A stretch of 64,000 nucleotides of DNA, taken from contig JADNYV010000174.1 of the NCBI GenBank assembly GCA_015501055.1, positions 1 to 64,000 of the forward strand. Reading direction: 5' to 3'. Source of the stretch: Mucidula mucida (Eukaryota > Basidiomycota > Agaricomycetes > Agaricales > Physalacriaceae). Below the pieces are notes generated by a model that worked only from the letters and a program-made list of their open reading frames with translations, made no database searches and was not told the DNA's origin. Positions 34,146-45,037 of this stretch are shown one piece after another (position 1 is the stretch's first letter; each line of letters starts with the position of its first letter). Both the position numbers and the translations under genes were made by a program.

Positions 34146-34676
34146 ATGACAGCCACCGTCTCCCTCCTCCACTCCTACTTGATCGCGGCCTCTGCCCATG
34201 ACTGGGACACCGTGTTGGCGTTGCTCACAGACGACTTCAAGTTGACTATGAAGCCTACGGCGGCGAAGCTTCCCGTTCAAACCAAGGCGCAACTCGTGGA
34301 GACTATGGAAGGGAGTGTGAAGAAGTGGTTCGCGCCGGGAGCGTTGATGGTATGTGTGATTCTTCACAGCCCGGGTTATCACGGATACTAATAAGCGAGT
34401 CGACATTAGTATACAGTCCATGAAGTCTACGAGACTAAATCCTCTGAGGGTACTATCATCGCCAACGTGAGTATCGCGCAGACTCAGACGATCATTGCTA
34501 AAGATGATTTTGTATTACAGGTGAATTCGGACGGCGTGTCGAAGCAGGGGACGCCGTGGCATCATGAAACGATGTTCATTGTTGAGGCGCAGGGAGACAA
34601 AATTTCGAAGATTACGGAGTTCATGGATACGGCGTTTGTGAAGGGCTTTGTCGATGCGGAGAAGGCGAAGGCGTGA
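34146..34676 (+). CDS. SnoaL-like (NTF2-fold) protein
   Basis: Three exons (34146-34349, 34410-34466, 34521-34676) join in phase to 138 residues. The arrangement, a helix with HDWDTVLALLTDDFKLTMKP, a middle helix, then VHEVYETKSSEGTIIANV and HHETMFIVEAQGDKISKITEFMDTAFV, is the cone-shaped SnoaL/NTF2 fold found in small fungal proteins of polyketide and unknown pathways. A catalytic role cannot be assigned. It precedes the AAA-like gene by only 70 bp. Confidence 0.8.
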
Positions 34677-34702
34677 GGAAATTATGTATATCTTTTTACG
34701 AT

Positions 34703-34708
34703 CACGTG
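34703..34708. promoter_or_regulatory. CACGTG E-box before AAA-like gene 1
   Basis: The palindromic E-box lies 40 bp upstream of ATG 34748, in the context ATCACGTGGACAGCTTCATA. The same motif occurs at similar distance before two paralogues. Confidence 0.55.
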
Positions 34709-34747
34709 GACAGCTTCATATGAACTTTCTCTTTTTCACGAACCACC

Positions 34748-36285
34748 ATGTCACCACAACCAGAAACCGTTCTTCTGGCCTGCGAACACAAATTTCACGC
34801 CATAGTGGATGGAGAGACATTCTCTGAGTCCCTCCAGGCCATTCTGAAAGCCCATGCCGATTCTCAATGCCCTTGTACATTGGGCGGCTGCGATCGCGCC
34901 TGGATATCCGAACAGCCACTAACGGGTGCAAAGGACGCGCTTCCAGACAAAGCTATACTTGTGGCTATGGACGAGTGTGTGGATACGTATGAGCCGCCTA
35001 TGGTCTGGTTTGGTTCTGCGTGGGACACCGAGCCGACGGGTAAGGACGTGTAATATTACACTGTGCCGACGCTCATGAACTATAGATTATGCGTTAACAA
35101 ATCCGAACTGCAAACTTAACCCTAGTGCCTCCCGGAGAGCATCGTCATACACCTTCATGTCGCAAACGGCGTTCATTAGCGTGCGCCCAGGCCTCCTGAG
35201 GTGCGGTATCGACCCCGACATGCCCATGGTACGCATTTCCGATCCAGATTCAGGTCAATCGTTTAACGGATACACCAGCGTCTTCCACCTTCGAATGTTG
35301 ACTACGATGACGCGTCCTGTTTAAGTGGCGTTGTCTGGATCGACAAAACCGCGTTTATGCCCAACATGGATCGTCTAGGTGCTCCGCTGGCCCTCATTCG
35401 TCGACCCTCTGGATTCGGAAAGAGTTGCCTTGCGATGATGAACTATTTCTATCAGTCCGCATCCCTCTACAACTCTCAAATGTTCAGAGACATGTTCGGC
35501 GCCACACAAATCGTTTCCTCTCCGATTGCGCCAGATAGTTCTGGGCGGCTGAGCTTGTTCTTCAACCTTGCTAAGGTGACCAGGCGCCCCGTTCAGGATT
35601 TCAAAGCCGCGCTCCAGGTGCACGTACACAGCAGCATTATAACCTTCATGGCGCAGTATTGTCGGCTATTCAAGTCGGAGGTCTTCGGTGGAAAAAAACC
35701 ATTCGAAGCATGCATCCAGAAGGATGGACTTCTCTGTATACAAGGCATACAAGTAAGCCGTGATTTGTATAAGCTGCTTCAACTCATCTCTGTCAGCATA
35801 TCCTCGAGGCGTCTGGGTGGTCGGTGTATGTTGTCATTGATGATTACGATGCTCCGGCTCGAGCATATAGCAACAACACAAGAGTCACGGCACTCATCGA
35901 TTCCATCCTTGTTCGTCCACTCAGAGACTTGGGAAACATAGTTTACGGTGGTCTCATCCTCGGCGACTACATGGAGGGCGACGATGGGAATTATCGTAAC
36001 GAGGATGGCGATGAGGATGGGGTTGCGCCTAGTCCGTGGAACAAGATATCCGAGGATTATACCCGTCATCGGTATGCAAATGCATCATTTGGGCTTCGTG
36101 TCGATGAGATCGCTTGGTTATGTAAAGCCGTTTCTCCCGAAGACCGCCTTTTGCTGGGTAAAATTCTACAAGATGTCCGGGGCTACCAGTTCGGGCCCGA
36201 CGTCGATATGACTTATGGTACGCGGGACGTTATCGATGCCATTCGTGCGCGTACCGACGGTGGAGAAGTGCCTTCCGCTTCCTAG
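34748..36285 (+). CDS. Predicted AAA-ATPase-like protein with novel N-terminal domain, intact member
   Basis: Four exons (34748-35039, 35140-35228, 35279-35752, 35797-36285) join in phase to 447 residues. Residues 1-97 form an unknown domain (PETVLLACEHKFHAIV, CPCTLGGCDRAW, YEPPMVWFGSAW). The second part fits the predicted AAA-ATPase-like (PF09820-type) pattern. VVWIDKTAFM precedes a P-loop RRPSGFGKS, and YVVIDDYDAP is the acidic B motif. A C-terminal block follows (WNKISEDYTRH, VDEIAWLCKAVSPEDRLLLG, YQFGPDVD). In many proteins this ATPase precedes a nuclease domain; none is seen here. The first acceptor (before 35140) is less certain than the rest. The role is unknown. Confidence 0.75.
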
Positions 36286-36519
36286 TAATTTACTTCTTGA
36301 ACGGATTCTTCTGTATTCTCGAAATTTCCCTCTCAAAGTCTGTTCTCCCTACTATAGCATCGTTACAGCAATACATTCAATCACGTGCAGTCTTGTGCCG
36401 AGCATTGCAGCCCAACCCGACTTCCCTCTGCCTTCCAACCCCGAATTCACTACATTATTGGTGGTGAAACGTCGAGGGCGATCATGGAGACTAAGCTGAC
36501 GAGGGTGATGATGATGACT

Positions 36520-36660
36520 GGATTTCGCCCGGTCCAGGGAGTCTCGTATCCAACGACCTATACACGCCATCCGGCGTATGCGAATGCTGCGTTTGGGCTT
36601 TTAGTCGACGAAATCGCTTGGCTGCGTGGAGCCCGTACTCCTCTTGGCTCGCTCGATTAG
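36520..36660 (+). pseudogene. C-terminal fragment of the AAA-like family
   Basis: TYTRHPAYANAAFGLLVDEI followed by AWL repeats the conserved C-terminal block of the gene at 34748, preceded by sequence like its downstream flank. No other part of the gene is present. Confidence 0.7.
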
Positions 36661-36675
36661 CGCGTACTGATTTTT

Positions 36676-37170
36676 GGTCTTGCAGGTCTTAGCGTCCACG
36701 TTGGTCTTGACGGATCAACTACCTTCACGACTCGTTCGGCTTCTCAGATCGATTGCAGAAAGAAGGCTTCCGCTCAAGTGACGGGCGTCCTTGCCACCCT
36801 CTTAGTCGCAGTCGATGAGGGTCTCTTATCTGCTTTCAAATTCTGATGCGTTGATAAAATGACCACTCGTTGCCTCAGGAACCCCCAACTGAAAACATAA
36901 TTTTTCTCGTTTTCAAAAGCTAGCTGGGTCCTCCTTATTCTTCTGCGCAGTCGGAACGCCACTTTTCAAATTGTTCTCTCTTTTGTCGCATCGCATCACC
37001 AAGGAAGGATTCCCATTGTCGGTGCCGTACTCCCCTTGGCTCGCTCGATTAGCGTACTGAAATGTAGTCTTGCAGGTCAGGTCTTGATTTAACAGATCAA
37101 CTAGTTTCACGACTCGTTCGGCTTCTCAGATCGACTGCAGATAGAAAGCTCTTTCGCGCAATTCGCGGGA
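36676..37170 (+). repeat. Tandem fragments of the F-box family second exon
   Basis: Two direct copies (about 36640-36785 and 37022-37170) share GGCTCGCTCGATTAGCG, TCTTGCAG, GATCAACTA and TTCGGCTTCTCAGATCGA. Each contains the intron acceptor and start of exon 2 of the 16044-18712 gene type (GSTxFTxRSASQID). They are non-coding relics. The 36785-37020 interval carries more decayed sequence. Confidence 0.65.
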
Positions 37171-37284
37171 GTCGCTGAGGGTTAGTTGTTTCTCCTTTCA
37201 ATGCCTCTGGAACATCGCGGAAGTCTCCCCCTGCAAACATAATCCTCAAGAGGCAGCGACGTTCGTTATAAAGCGAGCTAGGCG

Positions 37285-37956
37285 TCATTGGTAACACGAT
37301 ATCTCTGAAGGTTTCTGATAACCGTTTTCAAACGGCCATCCCACAAGGCCAATATTGAACTTCGTTCCCGCCTCAATCTCCTTGGCTTGGGCCTTCAGTT
37401 CATCGACATCCCAGTTGCACCAGACAAACTTGCGGTTAAGGAACCGGGCTTCGGGGCTTGCGAGGAAACCATAGAAGCTCGCCGGCAGAGACACTAAGGT
37501 ACACTCAGCTTCATGATATTCAAGGATGCATTCCAACTTACCGTCGTCAGTCTGGATGCCCTCGAAACTCGCGGCGCCCCAGATGCAGAGGAGGTTCAGC
37601 TCAGTCAGCACCACGCCAGGCTGGGTGTGGAAGACGCTCAAGTTCGGGTGCGTCTGCGCCACAGTGTCCCAGAGCCGATACACCGCCAATTTGGCGACGG
37701 AGTAGCAACTAAAGGTTTCGTTGGGACTCAAATGCGCAGCCATGGAATTGATGGGGTTGGCGACTGCGTCCGGCGCCGCGTGGCGGAGGAAGGCCTGCGC
37801 CACCCAGAGCGCGCCGGTGAGGTTGAACTGAATCGCTTCGAGGTACTTCTCGCCGTCGTCCAAACCTACTGGCTCTAAGGGCCCGGCCTCAGCCACACTG
37901 TGGATGAGTACGTTGACTTTTATATCGCTCACCATTATTGCAGCGGCAGCCCACAT
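37285..37956 (-). pseudogene. Short-chain dehydrogenase, 5'-truncated
   Basis: The 223-codon frame includes NVLIHSVAEAGP, the catalytic-type SCYSVAKLAVYRLWD (Tyr and Lys present), HTQPGVVLTEL and a C-terminal FVWCNWDVDELKA, typical of fungal SDRs. The N-terminal Rossmann glycine motif TGxxxGIG is missing, and upstream sequence instead matches the AAA-like family. A 48-bp stretch (about 37494-37541) bounded by GTAAGT and TTAG is a stop-free intron read through by the open frame. The enzyme cannot bind its cofactor without the missing part, so it is probably a broken gene. Confidence 0.75.
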
Positions 37957-38029
37957 CTCTGTCCCTTGACCTCATTGTTTCTATCGCGAAAAGAACGGAT
38001 ATCCACCTCTTCATCCAGCTATGCGTATC

Positions 38030-38260
38030 TACCCAACCCCTCGATACCTCCAGGAACATCTGGCCTCATTTTGGCCGTGAGCCAAGTTGCATTTGGGCTT
38101 TTTCCGATGAGGAAATTCCTTCACAGATACCTCGCGCTCGAGAGGCGCTGTCTGGATTGACAGGCCATCTGCTTGAAGAACATACGGGCACGCCTTTGTA
38201 CCTTCTGCGTCGTCCTTCAGGCTTTTGTGGAACGTGTTCATCGAGTATTGATTGACCTGG
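38030..38260 (+). pseudogene. P-loop fragment of the AAA-like family
   Basis: LSGLTGHLLEEHTGTPLYLL, then RRPSGFCGTCSS, corresponds to the segment leading into the P-loop. The essential GK(S/T) has become CGTC. Only about 230 bp of homology remains, directly upstream of the next family member. Confidence 0.7.
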
Positions 38261-38277
38261 ACATGGACGCATTTGGT

Positions 38278-38283
38278 CACGTG
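38278..38283. promoter_or_regulatory. CACGTG E-box before AAA-like gene 2
   Basis: It lies 53 bp upstream of ATG 38336 in the context GGTCACGTGATCAACTTCAT, which is shared in degraded form by the copy at 56876. Confidence 0.55.
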
Positions 38284-38335
38284 ATCAACTTCATAATTTG
38301 ATTTTTCGTTTCGACTCCCTTTGTCTTTAACCACC

Positions 38336-39824
38336 ATGGCACCACAACCCGAGACTGTTCTTCTAGCATGCGAACACAAATTTTACTGCATTGTCGGGGG
38401 AGACACGTTCTCCGAGACTCTAGTCGCCATTATAAAGGCTCATGGCGACTCTCAATGTCCGTGTAATTTGGGTGTTTGCGACCGCGCCTGGGTATCCCCT
38501 CCTAGTGTGTCTATGGATGAGACGGTTGATATGTACGAGCCGCCCATGGTCTGGTTTGGTTCTGCGTGGGACATGGAGCCGAAAGGTAAGGGCATGCAAT
38601 GTTGCACCGTCTTGTAGCTTACCAAGCTTAGACTACGCACTTGCAAATCCACACTGGAAAAAGAACGCTGGCGTTTCCTTGGGGTCGTCATCCTATACCT
38701 TCATGCCTTGACAGGCATTCGTTACCGTGCGTCCAGGCCTCCTGAGGTGTGGCATCGACCCGAACATGCCCATGGTATGCGCTTGTTGTCTAGCCGCATT
38801 TACCATAATCTCATGAATTCCATAGCGTCTTTCGCAAGTTAGTTACACCAACGCGTCCCGGTTACATGGCCTTGTCTGGATTGACAAAACTGGTGCCATG
38901 GGCAGTATGGATTGCCTCGGTGCACCGCTCTCTCTCATACGTCGTCCTTCTGGGTTTGGGAAGACTAGCTTTGCCATGATGAACTTGTACTACCGCTTGG
39001 CTTTGACCGACCCCAACATGGTAAGAGCCAACTTTAACGCCACGAAAATCAAGTCTACGTTACATGGTCTTCCAGACAGTTCAGAGCGACTGACATTGTT
39101 CTTTGACCTTGCCAAAGTCTCCAACGGTCCTGTCGAGAAATTTAAGGGCATGCTACAGCTGCACGTCCAGCGTAGCATTCTTACTTTCATGGGGCGGTAT
39201 GGCAATTTTTTTGACAATACGGAGGAAGTACCCCTAGAGTCTCTCCAGAAGGACGGGGTTTTATGCATTGAATGCCTCAAAGTAAGCTTGTGGACTCGTA
39301 CACATCAACATCTGCTCATGTTGATTATCCTTAGATCATCTGGGTGGACAGTGTATGTTGCCATTGACAACTACAATGCGCCTGCTCTTGCCTACAACAA
39401 CAACAACACTAGAGTAGCGGGCCTCATCGATTCTCTCCTTGTTCGTCCACTCAGAGACCTGGGGGGATTAATCGCCGATGGTCTGATACTCGGTGAATAC
39501 ATCGAAGGCGACGATGGGGACTATCGCAACGAGAATGAGGATGATGAAGAGGACTGGGTTGCGCCGCATCCGTGGAATAAGATATCCGAGGACTATACGC
39601 GTCATCCGTACGTAGATGCGGCATTTGGGCTTTCAGTCGACGAGATCGCTTGGTTGTGTAAAGCCACCTCACCCGAAGACCGCCTTTTACTCGGCAGAAT
39701 ACTGCAGGACGTGCGGAGTTACCGGTTTGGACCTGACGTTGATGTGGTGTACATTACGCGGGGCGTTATAGACGCCCTTCGCGCTCGTACTGAAGGCGGA
39801 GAAGGGTCTGACTCTTCAAAGTGA
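38336..39824 (+). CDS. AAA-ATPase-like family member 2, possibly defective
   Basis: The first exon (38336-38585) encodes the same N-terminal domain (APQPETVLLACEHKF, CPCNLGVCDRAW). A long frame covers P-loop RRPSGFGKT, VYVAIDNYNAPA (B motif with Asn in place of the second Asp), and the C-terminal block to 39824. The joining region is a problem: the frame matching the family has a TGA at 38709-38711 (FMP stop QAF), and no phase-correct intron was found. The last intron is stop-free and seems to have lost its normal acceptor. It is either a two-cistron relic, differently spliced, or a young pseudogene. Confidence 0.55.
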
Positions 39825-39959
39825 TATTATGTATCCTGTAGACTTACAATGGTCTCTGCGCTCGAATTTCCACTCCTAGATTTCTGTCTACGCATGTAAT
39901 ACCCATCATTTCATTGGCATGATAAACGAGTGTGCTTGAATGTCAGAAGATGGAGCCCA

Positions 39960-40570
39960 AATATCATCAACCTTTTCCAGCAACCCTCTACAACTCTCGA
40001 ATGTTCAGAGACATGTACACAAATCGCTTCCTCACTGTCGGCTCCAAGTAGTTCGGGCGGCTGAGCTTGATCTTTGATCTTTGACCTTGCTGAAGCACCC
40101 AACGTCCCGTCGAGGATTGCAGGACCGCGTTCCAGATGTACGCACGCAGTAGCATTCTAAATTTCGTAGCGCAATAGTATCAGTGCGGCCTATTCGAGGC
40201 GGAGGTCAATGGCTGGAAAAAAGCCATTTGCATCATGCATCCGAAAGGACTGGGCTCGCTGTATATAAGGCATCAGCGTGAATTGACGGTGGTTTGTTTT
40301 CGCTGCTCCCACTCATGTCTGTCAGCATCTCTTCCCGGCGTCTGGTCTGTCGCTATACGTGTAAGTACGCTACCACCGCGCTCGCATACACAACAACATG
40401 ATGGTCATGCAGCTTATTGAGTCTGTCTTTGATTGAGTGAACTACGCTGACGAGATGAGGGGGCTTAGTAAGACAACAAACACTGCTGGAGTAAATCATA
40501 CATCGACCGGCAGTGAACATCCGTATGTAAAGGCGGCGTTAGGATCATCTGTCGACGGCTGGCTGACTAT
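39960..40570 (+). pseudogene. Strongly decayed copy of the AAA-like family
   Basis: Patches follow the order of the gene at 34748: CTCTACAACTCTCGAATGTT, AGTTCGGGCGGCTGAGCTTG, GGAAAAAAGCCATTTG, and finally a TRHPYVKAALGSSVD-like block near 40500-40550. Many stops and deletions are present. There is no N-terminal domain or P-loop. Confidence 0.65.
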
Positions 40571-42254
40571 CTTTTTCTGGGGAAACGATTTTGGGATGCC
40601 ATGACACAACGTCGGGGCGATCTGACTTGAGTCCTTGTAGTACACGGGACGCAATTTGGCTACGAGAACCACAAGCCGAAGAGTCTGAACGCTTCGGAAG
40701 TGAGGTTCAATTTCTCCCGTGTTTGCTCGCGTTGATTTATTGATTGCCAAGGACTGTATGTGGCGCCAATATTTGACTTTTCACACTATAACCGGAGAGG
40801 GTGATGCTGCATGATCTGAATTCTCTTACAATTTCTTACTCTCATGTTATGAAACTATTTGTTCCCGAACGTAGATGGCAGCGAACGCTGTTAATTACGC
40901 GCAACTCTCACGTGTCCACTTCACGTCAGTTAACCTCCTCAACTATCACTGAATTGACTGTGAGGTGAAGGGTACCAATTCGAGAATCAAGATGGAATTC
41001 AAAGTGCCGTAAGAGATCTTCTGCACGGCACAGAAGTCAGGCGAAGCAATACAATCGGATGGATTAGAGATTCGCGGCCAGCTCTCTGGTTACGAACATC
41101 CCTCACCAAATTTGCCACTCCGCGTCTTCCAAGTTCTCATACCGAAAATTTGAAAAAAAAAGGGCTCAGAGTTGACGCGTTGACGCCCCACCCAGCGTCT
41201 AAAGCAACAGTAATACGTCCTACCCGTAATCGGATGAAAGGCGCAACGCGTTGGAAATAGGGGAGCTTCCTCAATCCCGAAAGTATCTGCACCGCCTGTA
41301 TATCCGGCCACTCAAGGCTATGCTCTGTGGAGGTAGTCAACACCACACTGGATAAACGATTTCTCCCAATCCGCCACTATCACTAGTACACGTTTTTCCA
41401 CTTTGCGAAGATACGCCTTCCATCATCACACACACCCCCGGTCCGATTCGCTCTCTCTCTCCATTCCATTCCATACCACCGCCCATCTCCGTGCCGCGAA
41501 GGTCATCCATCGCCTTCCCTTTTTTTTCCTACGTTCATTTCGCCCACCCGCACATGACCGCAACCGCATGCCTTCTCTGATTGTGAAATGCAGCCCACCA
41601 CTGGCACTCCCTTCTGGAACATGATCCCACAATCACAACTCAGCGGGTTATCCTTGCGCAAGCCTAGGCTGGGCGTCCATCATGATGAGGGATTGTCGAG
41701 AAGATGTCGTAGGAAGAGGGACGCACCGTCATAACGAAGCGCCTAGCGTCGAGAAGATATGACTCACCATCTCATCTTCGAAGACCATCTCATCTTCGAA
41801 TGAATCTCAAGCAAAGTAATACACCAATCATATTGCGTTGATCTCTGTACACATAGCCGTAGCTAAAAACATAAGTTACGGAGAGAAGAATACATTTTTC
41901 GTGGGGATCTGGAGCGCGCAGACCCTTCGCGGCGGCTGGTAAAGTACAGGTAGTACAAATGCGATGGAAGCAAACGTATAATAAATAATATCAACTTAAA
42001 AGAATAGACAACAGGGGAGTGGGCGGGGGGGGGGAGTGGGAACGGCAGTAATCTTCGCCGAGGAAATGCGATGGCAGAACATCTAGCGGGAAAGAAAGAG
42101 AGAGAACATGGGCACGGTCGTGAGTATGTAAAATGCTATATGATGGATGAAATCTGATGAATGAGATGCAACGAAACACATGCAAGAAATCATAATGTTC
42201 GATGTGTGGGAGGTCGTGCCCGACGGCCAACCAGAGCCGAGCGCCACTGTCCAT
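40571..42254. other. 1.7-kb intergenic region, no gene seen
   Basis: It contains a duplicated CATCTCATCTTCGAA pair (about 41767-41800), a homopurine/G-rich tract at 42010-42040 and pyrimidine-rich stretches. The right part is probably the 3' untranslated region of the GATA factor. No conserved frame was recognised. Confidence 0.45.
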
Positions 42255-45037
42255 TCAGTACCCCCGCATGTGCGAATCGTAGTCGTGCGAATTCATGTTC
42301 ACATACATCATCGGGTGGTTCGGGCTCTGGCCGCCCGCCTGGTCCTCAGGCAGCGACATCGGCGGGTGCAAGTACGACGAGAAAAAGTTCTCATCGTCTT
42401 GTAGCGGCAGGCTGCCAGGCGGGTGCAAATAGTCCATAGGCGAATCCTCGGAGTGGGGGAGCATCGGCGGATGGGGGAACTGCGGCGAGTTGTCATTGTT
42501 CAACAGCAGCGGTGGGTGCCAGAACGCGTTGATGTTGCCCCGAAAGGCGGGACCAGAGTTGTTGAAACCAGAAGACGACGAAGACGCGTAATTGCTGAAT
42601 GGGAAATCCATAGATGACCGCTGGGAATGCGAAGTGGCCGAAGACGTCGTCGAGTAACCGTCAAAGGAGCTGTACGACACAGCGGAGGAAGGTGGTTCTG
42701 ATGCAGAGTCGATGCTCATTCGCCTTCGCTTGTTCTTTCGCTCCAAAAGACTCTGGCTTGATTCAAAGTCCACCGATGCGAACGGCAAAGGATCAGCCTG
42801 TGCGACAAGCTGATTGATTTGGTCCGGGTGGTAAGGTCCAGGGAACTGGAAGTTGAACAACGAGTTATATGCCGGCGCGTCGGAACCCAGTGCACCCATG
42901 AGCTCGGACTGAGAAGATTGGCGGTAATCAGAAACCTCCTCGAACTCATAGGTCATCTGAGTCGTGGAATCCGGTGCGAGCGTAGGAGAGCCCTCACGAG
43001 CAGGCGAGGGGCGACGACTAGCACCAGGACTCACGGACGGAGTGTCAGCGTTGCTTCCGTTGCTGCCATTTCCATTGGCAGCGCGGCGAGCATCGTGGCG
43101 AGAGCGCTTGCGGATGACATCCGACTTCATGGAGATTGGCCGCGCGGACCCGTGTAGCTTGTAGTACAAACCGCACCTGCGAAAAGACCTTAGTCTCACA
43201 CTTGGTTACAGAAGACGTAAAGACTTACGCGTTGCAGACGGTTTTACCCTCGTCGTCCTTCCTCCAGAGTGGCGTCGTAGTGGTGTGACAATTGTAGCAC
43301 TGAGCTATGGTCCCACATTCATAAGAAACCATATCGTACGAGGAAGAGCGCGGACTTACCCATTACGTCGATGCTTTCCTGTCTGGGCGCAGACTGAGTG
43401 CGTCCCTCTCCATGTGTGTTCCGCATCGTCTTCGGCCGAGGACGTTTGTGCTAAAATACAATTAAGAGACCGGACACGCCGCTGAAGACAAATAGACGAA
43501 CCAATTTGCAGTAGAGACCGCATGCATTGCAATTGAGTTCGTCGTTTAGGCCGCGGCGCCAGAGCGGGGTGTGGGTGGCGCCACAATTGGAGCACTCTGC
43601 CTTGACGCCGCCGGGAGCAGTGTTGGCATTGGCAGTTGTGGTAACACTTCGAAGCACGTTGTTGGCGGTGGCACCAGGGTTATTACGAGAACCCGTGCTC
43701 GACGTGCGAACGGTGAGATTGGGACGGCCATTCGCAGTGGGGGTGTTCTCCCGCGCCTGATGGTTACTGAAGAAGGAAGGGGAGATGGTGGTGGGGGTGG
43801 GAGCGTCCGCAATGGGTGGCACCTTGTCGAGGGGGGACATGAAGTTGTCCTCGCTCTGCTCGTCGTCGCTGTCGTTGCTGCTGTCGTCCGAGTATCCGTT
43901 GTCGTTGCCAGAAGAAGATGACGAGGAAGATGATGAGGAAGAAGAAGAATCCATATTCATAGATGCGTCAGGCTGCTGGACGGTGGTATATTCTTGATGT
44001 ATGGGTATTTCATAGGATGGCATCGGGGACGGAGAACGAGATCCCGAGTCGACGCCGGAGAGCAGCTCGTCGAGGGGAAGCTCGATGGTGGGGCGAGAAA
44101 CACTGAAGCCGTCGTTGGAGGTGGAGGGGGCGTACCCTTCCCCATAGTTCATGCGGGCCGTGAGAGTGGGAGTAGCATAAAGCATAGCAGATGGACCAAA
44201 ATCGTTGGAGAAAATGTCGGGGAGTCTGAGCGAGTGGCTGTCGCTGGTGGTGACCATCATGTCATAGCGATCGTTGGAGCGCCGACCTCGCGGAGGGTCC
44301 TTGTCGTTGGCTGTGTCGACGACGGCCATGCGATGATGCTCGTCATCGTGTCTCGGTGGGTATCGCCCGCGGTTGAACTCGGGGGATGGCTTGAGGTCTG
44401 GCTTGCGAGCGGGGGCACCAATGGTCGGCGACTGCTGGTCGACGCTAAACGTAAACTGCATGCGCTTGATGGTCCCAGGCTGCGCGTTCTGCGATGCCTC
44501 GCGACTGCGCTCCTTCTCCTCGGCGCGCTGTCGGATGATATCCGTCGAGTGATTCCGCTTAAAGTCTGGCGCCTCAAGTTCCTCGATGCTCCTGCAGACA
44601 ACGGTGGCGTTGGCATCGTAGTGGCTGAGAAAAAAAATAATTGCTCACCGTCCCTTCTCCTTGTCGAGCTTGTCGCCCATTACCTTGGACAGCTTCTTAA
44701 ATTCGCGTTTCGATTTGGCATTGTCCGTGTCGACGATGAGATTCTGCAGATGCCATAGCCGCCAACTCAAGTTCTCGAGCCGCTGGCCCTGTTCCAGGTA
44801 ACTAGCGACCTTGGTGCAGACCTGCATACTCGTCAGCGATAAACGCAGCGGGAAAACGGCGGAAAAAATAGCCACCTTCCAGGTCTTGGTCAAGGATTCG
44901 CTGTCGTTGAGGTTGCTGAATGCAACAAAGCTCTTGTTACCCTACAGCCAGCGAAAATCAGCCCGGCGCTCTCGACGACGGCGCAAGCAGCAACAAAAAA
45001 GGCGCACCTTGAACTTGAGGTTGAGGATATTGGGCAT
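42255..45037 (-). CDS. GATA transcription factor with DUF1752-like motif and two GATA zinc fingers
   Basis: Seven exons (45037-45008, 44941-44876, 44821-44649, 44591-43502, 43450-43360, 43304-43229, 43176-42255) join in phase to 815 residues. Near residues 33-55, [20 protein letters not shown] followed by RLW resembles the DUF1752 segment of AreA/Gaf1-type nitrogen regulators. Finger 1 is [25 protein letters not shown], and finger 2 is [31 protein letters not shown] with a basic tail. The fingers are about 30 residues apart, without the cysteine-rich linker of siderophore regulators such as URBS1. Poly-Ser, acidic and Pro/His-rich regions suggest activation domains. It should bind GATA sites in the nucleus. 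Confidence 0.9.

Noticed and set aside
43994..44758. 254-codon plus-strand frame opposite the GATA factor
   Set aside because: It is the mirror of low-complexity coding sequence (Ser, Gly and Pro codons) of the spliced GATA gene.
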